A DNA stretch of 64,000 nucleotides. Origin: Campylobacter magnus (GTDB taxonomy: Bacteria; Campylobacterota; Campylobacteria; Campylobacterales; Campylobacteraceae). Below are positions 1 through 8,729 of the stretch, in pieces (position 1 is the first letter of the stretch; each line of letters starts with the position of its first letter). The notes under the pieces are model-generated. The model was given only the letters and a program-made list of their open reading frames with translations, was not told the origin of the DNA and ran no database searches. Position numbers and translations under genes: made by a program. The stretch is taken from contig NZ_JAQSLK010000007.1 in NCBI RefSeq assembly GCF_028649595.1, forward strand, positions 1 through 64,000, written 5' to 3'.

Positions 1-54
1 ATGGCGGTGGGAATTCGTATTTTAGCGGGTATATTGAAAAAATTAGACGCTTGA
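1..54 (+). CDS. Possible 3' end of a gene entering from the left edge
   Basis: The first frame is open from the window edge to a TGA at 52-54 and encodes a short hydrophobic and basic tail ending in ILKKLDA. It may be the C-terminus of a gene that starts outside the window. Seventeen codons are too few to name a family and the open frame could be chance. The 135 bp that follow, up to addB, are AT-rich and contain no recognisable gene. Confidence 0.2.
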   Translation: MAVGIRILAGILKKLDA

Positions 55-189
55 AATAATGTTTTTATGGTATTTAGAGGGTATTCAATGCTTAAAACCC
101 CTTAGGCACCAAATATCTTATTTATTTCATAATTTCACCATTTTTTAAGACTTTTTATAAAGCAAAAAAACAAATAAGGCAAGAAGCAA

Positions 190-2508
190 ATGTTAAAAAA
201 AAACGAAGCACTAGTATTTAGCACCGCAAGGGCTCTAAGAGAGTATAAAAAAAGCCTTTTTGGCTTTGATGTAGCTTTGAATAAATGCTATGATTTGGGC
301 GAGTTTTTTGAGCGAGTTATCATCGTAAATGGGCTAAAAAAAGCAGACACCGCCACCAAACTCTACTGCCTAAAAAACGCTATTTCAAGCGTAAAAGAAG
401 CAAAAGAAGCTTTGGGAATTCCTAGTGAGTTTTTTGCTTTTTTGAAGTGTAGCGAGTATATTTTTAGCTTTTTTAAAGAACTTTGTCTTTTTGGCATTAG
501 TATAGAAAAAATCGAGCTAAAAGATACTTATGATAACTTTGGCGAGCATTTGAGAATTCTAGCTAATCTCTTTAAAGAGTATGAAAAAAATCTTAAAGCA
601 AAGGGCTTTTATGATGAAATAAGCAGTGATTATGAGATAAATGATAGTTTTATCAAAGAATTTTCTAGCATAAAAATCTTTCTTGATGGAATTCCATCAA
701 AGCACGAAATGCAGGTATTTAAACAGATTTCACAACTTTGCGAGCTAAAACTAGGTTTTAAAACCACGGAATTTAACTCCAAGCTTCAAGAGCTAATAAC
801 AGAAAGCTTTAATATATCTTTAAAAAATGGCTTTGAATACGAAATAAATGCTAGCGAAAATAAAATCATAAGCGAAGAAAAGTTGGCGCCAAAAAAACCT
901 GAAAGTATAAGAGTTCAAGGCTTTAGCGAGCGTAGTTTGCAATGTGCTTTTGTCTTTGATGAGATTTCACGCATGATAAGAGCAGGTCTAAAGGCTGATG
1001 AGATAGCTGTGATTTTGCCTGATGAGAGCTTTGCGCAGATACTTAGAAACATAGATGAAAATAACATGCTAAACTACGCAATGGGCAAAAGTGTGCGAGA
1101 TGAGCTTGCTTTTTGCGTGCTAAATGCTGTGCAAAATACGCTAAAAAAAGACACCGCCTATCACTACGAGACAAAATATCTAGAATTCTTTAAAAACTCT
1201 TATGAAAATCCAGCTGATTTTGGCGCAATTAGCGAACTTTTAAAGCCACTTTATGAGCATAGCACAAATGCTAGCGAGCTAGAAAATGCTTTTAGCAAAG
1301 AGCTTTTTAGCCTTGAAATGCTAAGCAAAAACTTACAAACTCTAAAAACCAAAGAGGTTTTGGAGCTAATCTTAGATGCGCTTAGCAAGACAAGTGTGAG
1401 CCTAAGTGGCGGCGGTGCTGTGACAGCCATGGGACTGCTAGAAAGCCGTGGCGCAAAGCCAAAAGGCGTGATAATCGTGGATTTTAACGATGATATAGTG
1501 CCAAAACGCTCACAAAAAGAGCTGTTTTTAAGCTCAAAGATTAGAGCCAGAGCTGGGCTTATTAGCCACAAAGATAGAGAAAATCTACAAAAAGGCTACT
1601 ATAATGCGCTAATAAACGGCGCAAAATACCTTAGCATAAGCTTTACGCAAAATGAACAAAGCGTAAAATCTAGGTTTTTAAAAGAACTAGGACTTGATGA
1701 GTTTGAACTAAAAAACGATGAGAAAAACTACGAAATTGCTCTAGCTAGACCTGAGAGAATTCTAGAATTCCTAAAGCCAAATTTGCGTGTAGAACATGAT
1801 TTTTTTGCTTCTGCGCTTTCTTTTTCTCGCCTTAATGCTTTTATGAAATGCCACGAGCTATACTATTACAAATACATTTTAGGGCTAAAAGAGCCAAGAA
1901 ATCTTGGAGCCTTAAGGGACAGCGCAGATTTTGGCACTACTATTCATAGCGCGTTAGCAAGGTATTTTAGCGAGCACAAAGACAGCTGTGATTATAGACT
2001 GCTTTGCTCTATGCTTGATAATGCCTTTAAAGCAAGCTCTAGCATAGATGAGCTTGAGTTTGAGATGCTAAAAGAGAGATTAAAGCGTTTTTGCGAGCTA
2101 CAAAACGAACATTTTAGCAAGGGCTGGAGAGTAAGTGCGTGTGAAAAAGAGCTAAAAAATGAGTTTTGTGGGATAAAAATCGAGGGCAAAATCGACCGCA
2201 TAGATATAAATGAAAATGGCGAGCTTTGCGTGATTGATTATAAAACCGGCTCTTTGCCTAAAAACGACTTACAATTACAATTTTATAAGGCACTAAGTGG
2301 GGCAAGCAAGGGGTATTTTATAGACTTAAAAGAGAGCATGGACTTTGATGAGAAAAAACCAAGCCAAAGAGCAAAGCCAGTAATCTTAGAAGATGAAATA
2401 CAAAAGATAAAAGATTTTTTTGCTGGGAGAAATGATGGTTTTGTTTGTAGCTGTGGGGGCAAAGAGCATAATTACTCATTTAAAGAGCTTTTAAAGGGGC
2501 AATTATGA
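190..2508 (+). CDS. addB: AddB-like subunit of the AddAB recombination nuclease
   Basis: This 772-residue protein is the likely AddB partner of the downstream AddA helicase-nuclease, which resects DNA double-strand ends for RecA loading. The C-terminal third is a PD-(D/E)XK nuclease: GTTIHSAL near residue 583, then a KIDRID strand and IDYKTG near residue 682, followed by LQLQFYKAL, which fits the QxxxY motif. No Walker A motif is visible in the N-terminal part, as in the inactivated helicase fold of AddB. One cysteine precedes the nuclease (MKCHELYYY, about residue 554) and two lie at the extreme C-terminus (CSC), a possible reduced version of the iron-sulfur staple known in AddB. The last four bases overlap the addA start (ATGA), so the two are translationally coupled. 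The start has an AAGAAG purine stretch upstream. Confidence 0.85.
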   Translation: MLKKNEALVFSTARALREYKKSLFGFDVALNKCYDLGEFFERVIIVNGLKKADTATKLYCLKNAISSVKEAKEALGIPSEFFAFLKCSEYIFSFFKELCLFGISIEKIELKDTYDNFGEHLRILANLFKEYEKNLKAKGFYDEISSDYEINDSFIKEFSSIKIFLDGIPSKHEMQVFKQISQLCELKLGFKTTEFNSKLQELITESFNISLKNGFEYEINASENKIISEEKLAPKKPESIRVQGFSERSLQCAFVFDEISRMIRAGLKADEIAVILPDESFAQILRNIDENNMLNYAMGKSVRDELAFCVLNAVQNTLKKDTAYHYETKYLEFFKNSYENPADFGAISELLKPLYEHSTNASELENAFSKELFSLEMLSKNLQTLKTKEVLELILDALSKTSVSLSGGGAVTAMGLLESRGAKPKGVIIVDFNDDIVPKRSQKELFLSSKIRARAGLISHKDRENLQKGYYNALINGAKYLSISFTQNEQSVKSRFLKELGLDEFELKNDEKNYEIALARPERILEFLKPNLRVEHDFFASALSFSRLNAFMKCHELYYYKYILGLKEPRNLGALRDSADFGTTIHSALARYFSEHKDSCDYRLLCSMLDNAFKASSSIDELEFEMLKERLKRFCELQNEHFSKGWRVSACEKELKNEFCGIKIEGKIDRIDINENGELCVIDYKTGSLPKNDLQLQFYKALSGASKGYFIDLKESMDFDEKKPSQRAKPVILEDEIQKIKDFFAGRNDGFVCSCGGKEHNYSFKELLKGQL

Positions 2509-5294
2509 AAGAAGATAAAAGATTTTTAGCACTAGAAGCCAGTGCTGGTAGCGGCAAAACCTCAAGTCTAGCGGTGCGCTTTGTAGCATTAATTTTAGAT
2601 AAGCAAAATGAGCGCTACCAGGTCATTTCAAATATCCTAGCTATAACCTTTACAAACAAAGCCGCAAACGAGATGAAAGAAAAAATCATCAAAACATTTT
2701 TAAGTCCGCAAAACTATGAGCTTAGCGATATTTCAGCCTTGCTTGAAATAAGTGTTGATGAGGTAAAAGACCGCTTAACGGAAAGGCAAAAAGATTTTTT
2801 ATCTAGCGAGCTAAAAATCTACACCTTTGATGCGTTTTTTGCCCAAATTTTAAGACAGTTTAGTTTAAATGTAGGACTTTTGCCTGATTTTAGCAATGGA
2901 GAAAATCTAGAAAATCTCATAAACCAAAACCTAATAAAACTACTAAGCAAAGACGAGATAAAAGCCCTAGCAAGATTTATTCTCTCAGCAAATTTCAAAA
3001 CCGCTGCAAATTTCTTAGAGGTTGCAAAGCAAATGAGCGAGTATGATATAGAAAGCTCACTAATCCCTGCGCCCTCTCAAAGCGCAGTGTGGCAAGCATA
3101 TGATGAGCTAAAAAAAGCAGCACTTTTAGTTTGTGAGAAAAAAGGCGTAAATGCTTTTAATGAAGTAAAAAACATAAAAGATTTTTACAAACTTCTTTTT
3201 GATGAAAAAGAGGCAAAAATAGCTAAAAAGGCTATAGATAAATGTCCCTTTGAAAAAGAAGCTCTAATATCTGCGCTAAAAGCTTATTATCAGGGCTTTT
3301 GCGCTCATAAAATTTCTAGCTTTTTTGAAGAGCTTAAAAAATACAAAAAAGCCAGAAAAGAGGCGATAAAAGCAAAAAATGCTATGGATTTTAGCGATGT
3401 TTGTGCTTTTGTTTATGAACTGCTTAGAAATGATGAGAAAAAATTTGAGCCAAATGAGCTGTATTTTAGGCTTGATGGTCGCATTGATGATATTTTAATT
3501 GATGAGTTTCAAGATACAGATGCTAGGCAGTTTGAGACGCTTTTGCCATTAATCGCTGAAATTTTTGCTGGATATGGGCAAAATGAAAGGCTAGGCAGCT
3601 TTTTTTATGTAGGCGATAAAAAGCAGAGCATTTATGCTTTTCGTGGGTCGCACAAAGAGATTTTTGATTATATCAAAGACAGCTGTTTTAAGCAAATCAA
3701 GCTTGAGAGCTTAAATATAAATCGCAGAAGCACCGCTAGCATAGTAGATTTTGTAAATGAGACCTTTAGCGGCAAGACCCAAGGCTATAAAGCTCAGCTA
3801 AAAGATGAAACTAACCTTGGCAAAGTAGCTGGACTTGTGGATATTTCAAGCTTTGAGTATGATAAAAATGAGAAAAATGATGAGAGCTTTTTTGCCCTGC
3901 TTGATAGCAAGGTAGATTTTTTGCTACAGAAGGGCATAAAACCTAGTCAAATCCACATTTTATGCTGGCAAAATGAAGAAATAACCTACATCAAAGAGCA
4001 TTTACAAAGCCGTGGCATAAAGGTCGCAAGCAGCGCAAAAGAGTTAAAAGCAAGCAGGCAAATTCAAATCTTGCTAGCCTATCTTAGAGCTTGTTTGTGC
4101 CCTGATGAGAGTGAGTATTTTTGCGAGTTTTTAGCTCGCTTTGGCATCAGCGCAAAGCCTAAGAAACTAGCATTCAATGACCCTGCTCGTACGCTAAAAA
4201 TGCTAGGCAAAGAACTAGGGCTAAATTATCTAAGCAAAAACTGCCTAAAACTCTATGAAATCGCTGCTAGCACTAATGATATTTATGAGTTTTTTTATAA
4301 AATCCAAAGCGACAGCACCCCGGCTAGCGACACTGATGAGGGCGGCATAAATATCCTAACAGTTCACAAAAGCAAAGGTCTAAGCTTGGAGCATTGCATT
4401 GTTTGCGATAGATTTGGCAAGGGCAGAAACGATGATAGCGTGTTTTTAAGCCACTACGACCTAAAAAGCGCAAAGTGGCAAATCACGCTAAATGAGAGAA
4501 TTCTAGAATTCCTAGGCGATGAAAACTACAAAAACATAAAGGCAAAAATAGAAAAAATCAATGATGATGAGAGATTAAATAAGCTTTATGTCGCATTTAC
4601 TAGGGCAAAATACAGCCTTTTTATCATCGCAAGAAATGGCGGCGATGGCAACGCTCCAAGCTACTTTAAGCCCTATACCAGCAGCGGGCAGATAAAAGAA
4701 GTGCTTGATCTAAAAGATGGTGTGCGTGGGGAGTTTTTCGCTGGCGAAAATAAGCAAGATGAGAGTTTATTTAGCGAGCCTTGCGCGGCTTTTGAGAGAA
4801 TTCCATGCCAAGAAGTGCCGATAAAAGAAGGCAGCAGGTCTGGCGCAGGGCTAAAAAATATTTATTTTGGACAGGCTTTACACTACGCTTTTGAACTTAG
4901 CGGAGAGTTTGATAAAAAGGGCATAGAGCAAGGTCTAGCTCTAGCAAAAAACAAATTTGGCTACTTGCTTGATGAGGAGGCATTTTCTAGCATAAAGGCT
5001 AGGATAGCAAGCTTTGCAGAGCTTAAAAAGCAGAAGTTTGCGGACTTTAAGGACTATTTTAAAGAACAAGAGCTGATTTTTAAAGGCAAGCTTTTGCGCC
5101 TTGATGCGCTGCTTTTAGGCGAAAATGAGGCTGTGATTTTGGACTTTAAAAGCTCGGTAAATGCTGCTAAAAACAGCAGCGAGCAGATGAAGCTATACAA
5201 AAACGCAGTAGAAGCTATCTACAAAAAGCCAGCAACTGCGTATTTTGTGACATTTATGGGCGATGAGTGCTATTTAAAGGACTTGGAATTCTAG
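2505..5294 (+). CDS. addA: AddA-like UvrD-family helicase-nuclease
   Basis: This 929-residue protein is the motor and second nuclease of the AddAB complex in recombinational repair. Visible helicase motifs in order are the Walker A ASAGSGKT (residues 12-19), ITFTNKAANEM (motif Ia), ILIDEFQDTD near residue 332 (Walker B), GDKKQSIYAFRG (motif III), NILTVHKSKG (motif V) and LYVAFTRAK (motif VI). A C-terminal RecB-type nuclease follows, with LRLDALLLGENEAVILDFKSS split around residues 864-884 (the D and DxK pattern). The stop codon TAG at 5292-5294 lies inside a GGAATTCTAGAATTCC palindrome, so the repeat supplies the last residues (LEF) and the stop. Another copy of the core lies in frame at 4498-4511, encoding ILEF. 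Confidence 0.92.
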   Translation: MKEDKRFLALEASAGSGKTSSLAVRFVALILDKQNERYQVISNILAITFTNKAANEMKEKIIKTFLSPQNYELSDISALLEISVDEVKDRLTERQKDFLSSELKIYTFDAFFAQILRQFSLNVGLLPDFSNGENLENLINQNLIKLLSKDEIKALARFILSANFKTAANFLEVAKQMSEYDIESSLIPAPSQSAVWQAYDELKKAALLVCEKKGVNAFNEVKNIKDFYKLLFDEKEAKIAKKAIDKCPFEKEALISALKAYYQGFCAHKISSFFEELKKYKKARKEAIKAKNAMDFSDVCAFVYELLRNDEKKFEPNELYFRLDGRIDDILIDEFQDTDARQFETLLPLIAEIFAGYGQNERLGSFFYVGDKKQSIYAFRGSHKEIFDYIKDSCFKQIKLESLNINRRSTASIVDFVNETFSGKTQGYKAQLKDETNLGKVAGLVDISSFEYDKNEKNDESFFALLDSKVDFLLQKGIKPSQIHILCWQNEEITYIKEHLQSRGIKVASSAKELKASRQIQILLAYLRACLCPDESEYFCEFLARFGISAKPKKLAFNDPARTLKMLGKELGLNYLSKNCLKLYEIAASTNDIYEFFYKIQSDSTPASDTDEGGINILTVHKSKGLSLEHCIVCDRFGKGRNDDSVFLSHYDLKSAKWQITLNERILEFLGDENYKNIKAKIEKINDDERLNKLYVAFTRAKYSLFIIARNGGDGNAPSYFKPYTSSGQIKEVLDLKDGVRGEFFAGENKQDESLFSEPCAAFERIPCQEVPIKEGSRSGAGLKNIYFGQALHYAFELSGEFDKKGIEQGLALAKNKFGYLLDEEAFSSIKARIASFAELKKQKFADFKDYFKEQELIFKGKLLRLDALLLGENEAVILDFKSSVNAAKNSSEQMKLYKNAVEAIYKKPATAYFVTFMGDECYLKDLEF

Positions 5295-5804
5295 AATTCC
5301 TTAGCTTGTCATTGCGAGCGAAGCGAAGCAATCTCTAGGAATTCTAGAATTCCGTCAAAATTCCGTGAATTCCGTGAATTCCGTCATTACGGAATTCCGT
5401 CAAAATTCTCTACTATGTCATCCCCCAGCCTGACTGGGGGATCTCTATATGGAATTCTAAATTCTTTGTGATGAGATCCCCAGTCAAGCTGGGGGATGAC
5501 ACAAGGCTTAGGAATTCTAGAATTTCCTAAAATTCGTCATTGTGGGAATTCTGTCATTGCGAAAATCGCCGTCATTGCGAGCGAAGCGAAGCAATCTCTA
5601 GGAATTCTAGAATTCCCTATTATGTCATCCTCGGGCTTGACCCGAGGATCTCTATAGAAATTCTAAAATTATTTGTGATGAGATCCCCCGATCAAGTCGG
5701 GGGATGACACGAGGCTTAGGGAATTTTAGACGGAATTTTGAGTGAGATTGCTTCGGCTTTTTCAAAGCCTCGCAATGACGAATTTTAGGGAATTCTAGAA
5801 TTCC
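5285..5804. repeat. Intergenic repeat block between addA and the pglA-like gene
   Basis: The gap holds no gene. It is built from palindromic repeats: GGAATTCTAGAATTCC at 5285-5300, 5338-5353, 5601-5616 and 5789-5804; the GTCATTGCGAGCGAAGCGAA family at about 5308-5336 and 5569-5600, with an inverted copy at about 5743-5780; and the CATCCCCCAG/CTGGGGGATG hairpin family in inverted pairs at about 5416-5505 and 5622-5710. Short fragments reading TTCCGTGAATTCCGT lie between them. The right-hand palindrome ends one base before the stop codon of the pglA-like gene. Confidence 0.9.
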
Positions 5805-6929
5805 CTAGCAAATTCCAAAGCTTTTATAAAGCTCTAAATACTCTTTTACTACAATGCTCTCATCGTATTTGCTCTGCGCTATTTGCCTAGCTTTTTGCCC
5901 CATGTTAAAAGCCAAATTCTCATCATCCAAAAGCTGCGAGATTTTAGCGGCTAAATCAGCCCCACTTCTTACTTCACACAAAAGCCCAGTTTGCCCATCA
6001 CACACAGCCTCATCGCAGCCCCTAGCCTTGCTTGCCACGCAAGGCTTAGCCATAGCCATAGCCTCTAAAATCGTGCGTGGAAAGCCCTCAGCGTAGCTTG
6101 GCAGCGCATAAATATAGCTTGCGTTTAAAAGAGCCTTTATATTATCGCTCCACGGCAGGTAAAAGACATTTGCGCCTGAACTCAAAAACTCAGTGCTAAA
6201 TCCAGCCTTGCCCTTTACAGGCGAGCCTACAAAGACAAAGGCGCAGTCCTTTCTGGCACTTAAAATATCAGCCGCTTCGTAAAACTCGCCCACGCCCTTA
6301 TCTACAAGAGCCCTTGCTGCCATTAGCACGATTTTTTTGCCTTTTAGCTGCTCTAGTTCTGGCGCAGCTAGCTCAGGGCTTGGGGTAAAATCAGCGCAGT
6401 TTATGCCCACGCTTTTAATAACCTTGATTTTATCCTTATTGCAAAGCTTTTTTTCGCTAAAAAACTTCGCATCAGCCTCGCTTACAAAAATACAAGCCTT
6501 TGCCTTATTTAGCGTGTTTTTATAAAGGTTTTCTAGCACAAAGCGCAAGATTTTATGCTTCCAGCTATCACCTGTGTAAGCAGATCCTAGCCCCTCAACA
6601 AGGCAAAAAATATTTTTTATACCTATCATACTAGCTGCCATCGTGCCAAAAACATTGCTTTTATGCGCTGCGCTTTGGAGCATGTCAAGGTGAAGTGGGG
6701 CTAGGGCTTTTGCTAGATTTAGAGCGTTTTTACCCACGCGAAGTGGATTTATACTAGCACCATCAATATCATAAAAAACGCACTCAAACTCAGCCCCCAC
6801 ACGCTTTTCATAAGCGCCCTTTGGCATGATAGCATAGACTTTGTGTCCGGCGTCCTTTAAAGCACGCATGATAGGCAATCTAAAATAATAAATGCTCATG
6901 TCGCTATGTGATAAAAAACCTATTCTCAT
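5805..6929 (-). CDS. pglA: PglA-like glycosyltransferase (GT4 family)
   Basis: This 374-residue protein is a family 4 glycosyltransferase closely resembling Campylobacter PglA, which adds alpha-1,3-GalNAc to undecaprenyl-linked bacillosamine in the N-glycosylation pathway. Matching stretches are the N-terminus MRIGFLSH, LQSAAHKSN, VEGLGS and IKSVGIN, plus the C-terminal donor-binding EGFPRTILEAM, whose two glutamates give the EX7E motif. The start has an AAGGAT ribosome site seven bases upstream. No other pgl gene is nearby, so it stands alone rather than in a glycan cluster. The stop codon TAG directly abuts a palindromic repeat. A different nucleotide-sugar specificity is possible; the family is sure, the exact acceptor is not. 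Confidence 0.75.
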   Translation of the reverse strand: MRIGFLSHSDMSIYYFRLPIMRALKDAGHKVYAIMPKGAYEKRVGAEFECVFYDIDGASINPLRVGKNALNLAKALAPLHLDMLQSAAHKSNVFGTMAASMIGIKNIFCLVEGLGSAYTGDSWKHKILRFVLENLYKNTLNKAKACIFVSEADAKFFSEKKLCNKDKIKVIKSVGINCADFTPSPELAAPELEQLKGKKIVLMAARALVDKGVGEFYEAADILSARKDCAFVFVGSPVKGKAGFSTEFLSSGANVFYLPWSDNIKALLNASYIYALPSYAEGFPRTILEAMAMAKPCVASKARGCDEAVCDGQTGLLCEVRSGADLAAKISQLLDDENLAFNMGQKARQIAQSKYDESIVVKEYLELYKSFGIC

Positions 6930-6931
6930 TT

Positions 6932-6937
6932 TATAAT
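6932..6937 (+). promoter_or_regulatory. Possible -10 box for the structured element
   Basis: TATAAT on the plus strand, about 20 bp before the long hairpin at 6958-7068 and between the divergent pglA-like and CoA-transferase genes. If used, transcription would begin near 6944 and run into the hairpin and its seven-T tract. No clear -35 box is seen, which is normal for Campylobacter. Confidence 0.35.
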
Positions 6938-6957
6938 CCTTATGTTTTGTTTAAACT

Positions 6958-7068
6958 CGGCTGGTGGGGCTCTTACCCTTATTGCACCTGCTCTGCGCCT
7001 TGATGAATTATGTATTCTATCTTCGGCGCAGATCAGGCACACTAAGGGCAAGTGCCGCACCTTTTTTT
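6958..7068 (+). ncRNA. Candidate structured RNA, copy 1 (conserved apical loop, U-tract)
   Basis: A long imperfect hairpin. The left arm 6972-6999 pairs with the right arm 7025-7052 (28 nt each, only a few mismatches) around a 25-nt loop at 7000-7024. An outer GGTGGGGCTC/GTGCCGCACC stem follows, then seven Ts at 7062-7068, so the plus-strand product ends like an intrinsic terminator. A second copy at 40578-40703 keeps 22 of the 25 loop bases but has a different, still pairing stem. The loop contains TTGATGAATT and TATTCTATCTTC in both. It could be a small RNA, a very long terminator, or a mobile hairpin. Confidence 0.5.
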
Positions 7069-7202
7069 ATTGGAATTCTAGAATTTTAGCAATTTTTTGT
7101 GTAAATTCTACACAATTAAAAAGTTTTAAATGTAAATTCTGCTTTTTTGTTTAAATAAATTTGGTTAAATTTGAGCTGAAAAACAACTGAAAGGATAAAA
7201 AT

Positions 7203-8717
7203 ATGCAAAACAGAGTAAAAAATGCAGATTTTGCAGCAAAAATCATGGACGCTGACGCAGCAGCTGCCTTGGTGCCAAATGGTGCTTTGGTAGGATTTAG
7301 TGGCTTTGTTGGTGCTGGTGCGCCTATTCATCTGCCACTAGCTATTGCAAAAAGAGCAGAGGCTCTTCACGCGCAGGGCAAAGAGTATAAAATCGGCGCA
7401 CTAACAGGCGCATCAACTGACCCACACTTAGATGGCGATCTAGCAAAAGCAAATGCTGTTAGCTTTCGTTCGCCTTTTATGACTGATCGTGATATGAGAG
7501 GCGCGATAAATACAAATGAGACTGAGTATATGGATGTTCATCTTAGCTCTCTAGCACAGCAAGTAGAGGCTGGGTTTTTTGGCGAGATGGACTTTGCTAT
7601 CATTGAAATTCTAGGTATAAAAGAAGATGGCTCGCTAATCCCATCAACCTCGATCGGCAACAACCAAAACTGGCTAAACTACGCTAAAAAGGTGATCCTA
7701 GAAGTAAACTGCGCCCAACCAGAGAGCTTAGAGGGAATTCACGATGTAGCTTGCCTGCCAAAGCCACCTTTTAGAGAGCCAATCAACATAAACCGCCCAA
7801 GCGATAGAATCGGCACTCCATATATGAAAGTAGATCCTAGCAAGGTAGTAGCTGTCGTAGTCGGCGAGAGCAAAGATAGAGTAAATAGCTTTACTCCACT
7901 TGATGAGGTCTCAATCGCAATCGGCGATAATGTAGTAAAATTTCTACAAAAAGAAGAAGCCGAGGGCCGCCTGCCAAAAGGCAAACTTTTGCCGCTACAA
8001 TCAGGCATCGGCAATGTAGCAAACGCCGTGCTAGCAGGCTTAGAGCGTGCTGGATATAAAGGTCTTAGCTGCTATACTGAGGTTATCCAAGACGGGCTTT
8101 TAGCTCTAATTAAAGCTGGCGTTGTAACAGAGGTTAGCTCAGCCTCGCTTTCACTTAGCCCAGAGGCTATAGAGGATTTTAGAGAAAATATAGAGTTTTA
8201 CAAAAAGCACATTGTCCTTCGCCCTCAAGAGTTCTCAAACCATCCTGAGGTCATCCGCCGACTTGGCATCATAGGTATGAATGGCATGCTAGAAGCTGAC
8301 ATCTACGGCAATGTAAATAGCACAAACACCATGGGAACGCAAATGATGAACGGTATCGGTGGTTCTGGCGATTTTGCTAGAAATGGCTATATCTCAATCT
8401 TTGTTACACCATCAACTGCCAAAGGCGGCGACATCAGCGCAATCGTGCCTTTTGTAGCGCATGTAGATCACACAGAGCACGATACTATGGTAGTAGCTAC
8501 TGAGTATGGCTATGCTGATCTTAGAGGCAAAAGCCCAAGACAAAGAGCCGCTGAGATGATAAAAATCGCTCACCCAGACTACCGCCCAATGCTACAAGCG
8601 TATTTTGATGAGGCGTGCAAAGGCGAGAATGGCAAACCAGCCGGACACACTCCACACATACTAAGCAAAGCTCTAAGCTGGCACGATAAATACAACAAAA
8701 CCGGCTCAATGAAATAA
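7203..8717 (+). CDS. Succinyl-CoA:acetate CoA-transferase (acetyl-CoA hydrolase/transferase family)
   Basis: This 504-residue enzyme belongs to the class I CoA-transferases related to AarC. It moves CoA from succinyl-CoA to acetate, linking acetate activation to the citric acid cycle. Supporting motifs are the N-terminal GFVGAGAP, the CoA-binding GNVANAVLAGL near residue 270, the YTEVIQD segment with the expected catalytic glutamate at residue 293, and the glycine loop GIGGSGDFARNG near residue 384. Length matches the family. The start follows AAAGGATAAAAAT, a strong ribosome site. The gene is monocistronic, flanked by repeat blocks. Acetyl-CoA hydrolase activity cannot be excluded from sequence alone. 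Confidence 0.85.
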   Translation: MQNRVKNADFAAKIMDADAAAALVPNGALVGFSGFVGAGAPIHLPLAIAKRAEALHAQGKEYKIGALTGASTDPHLDGDLAKANAVSFRSPFMTDRDMRGAINTNETEYMDVHLSSLAQQVEAGFFGEMDFAIIEILGIKEDGSLIPSTSIGNNQNWLNYAKKVILEVNCAQPESLEGIHDVACLPKPPFREPININRPSDRIGTPYMKVDPSKVVAVVVGESKDRVNSFTPLDEVSIAIGDNVVKFLQKEEAEGRLPKGKLLPLQSGIGNVANAVLAGLERAGYKGLSCYTEVIQDGLLALIKAGVVTEVSSASLSLSPEAIEDFRENIEFYKKHIVLRPQEFSNHPEVIRRLGIIGMNGMLEADIYGNVNSTNTMGTQMMNGIGGSGDFARNGYISIFVTPSTAKGGDISAIVPFVAHVDHTEHDTMVVATEYGYADLRGKSPRQRAAEMIKIAHPDYRPMLQAYFDEACKGENGKPAGHTPHILSKALSWHDKYNKTGSMK

Positions 8718-8729
8718 GTACTTTTTGAA

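Noticed and set aside
6958-7068. Structured element considered as an integron attC site
   Set aside because: attC sites keep their outer boxes and vary at the tip; here the tip is the conserved part, and no integrase is nearby.
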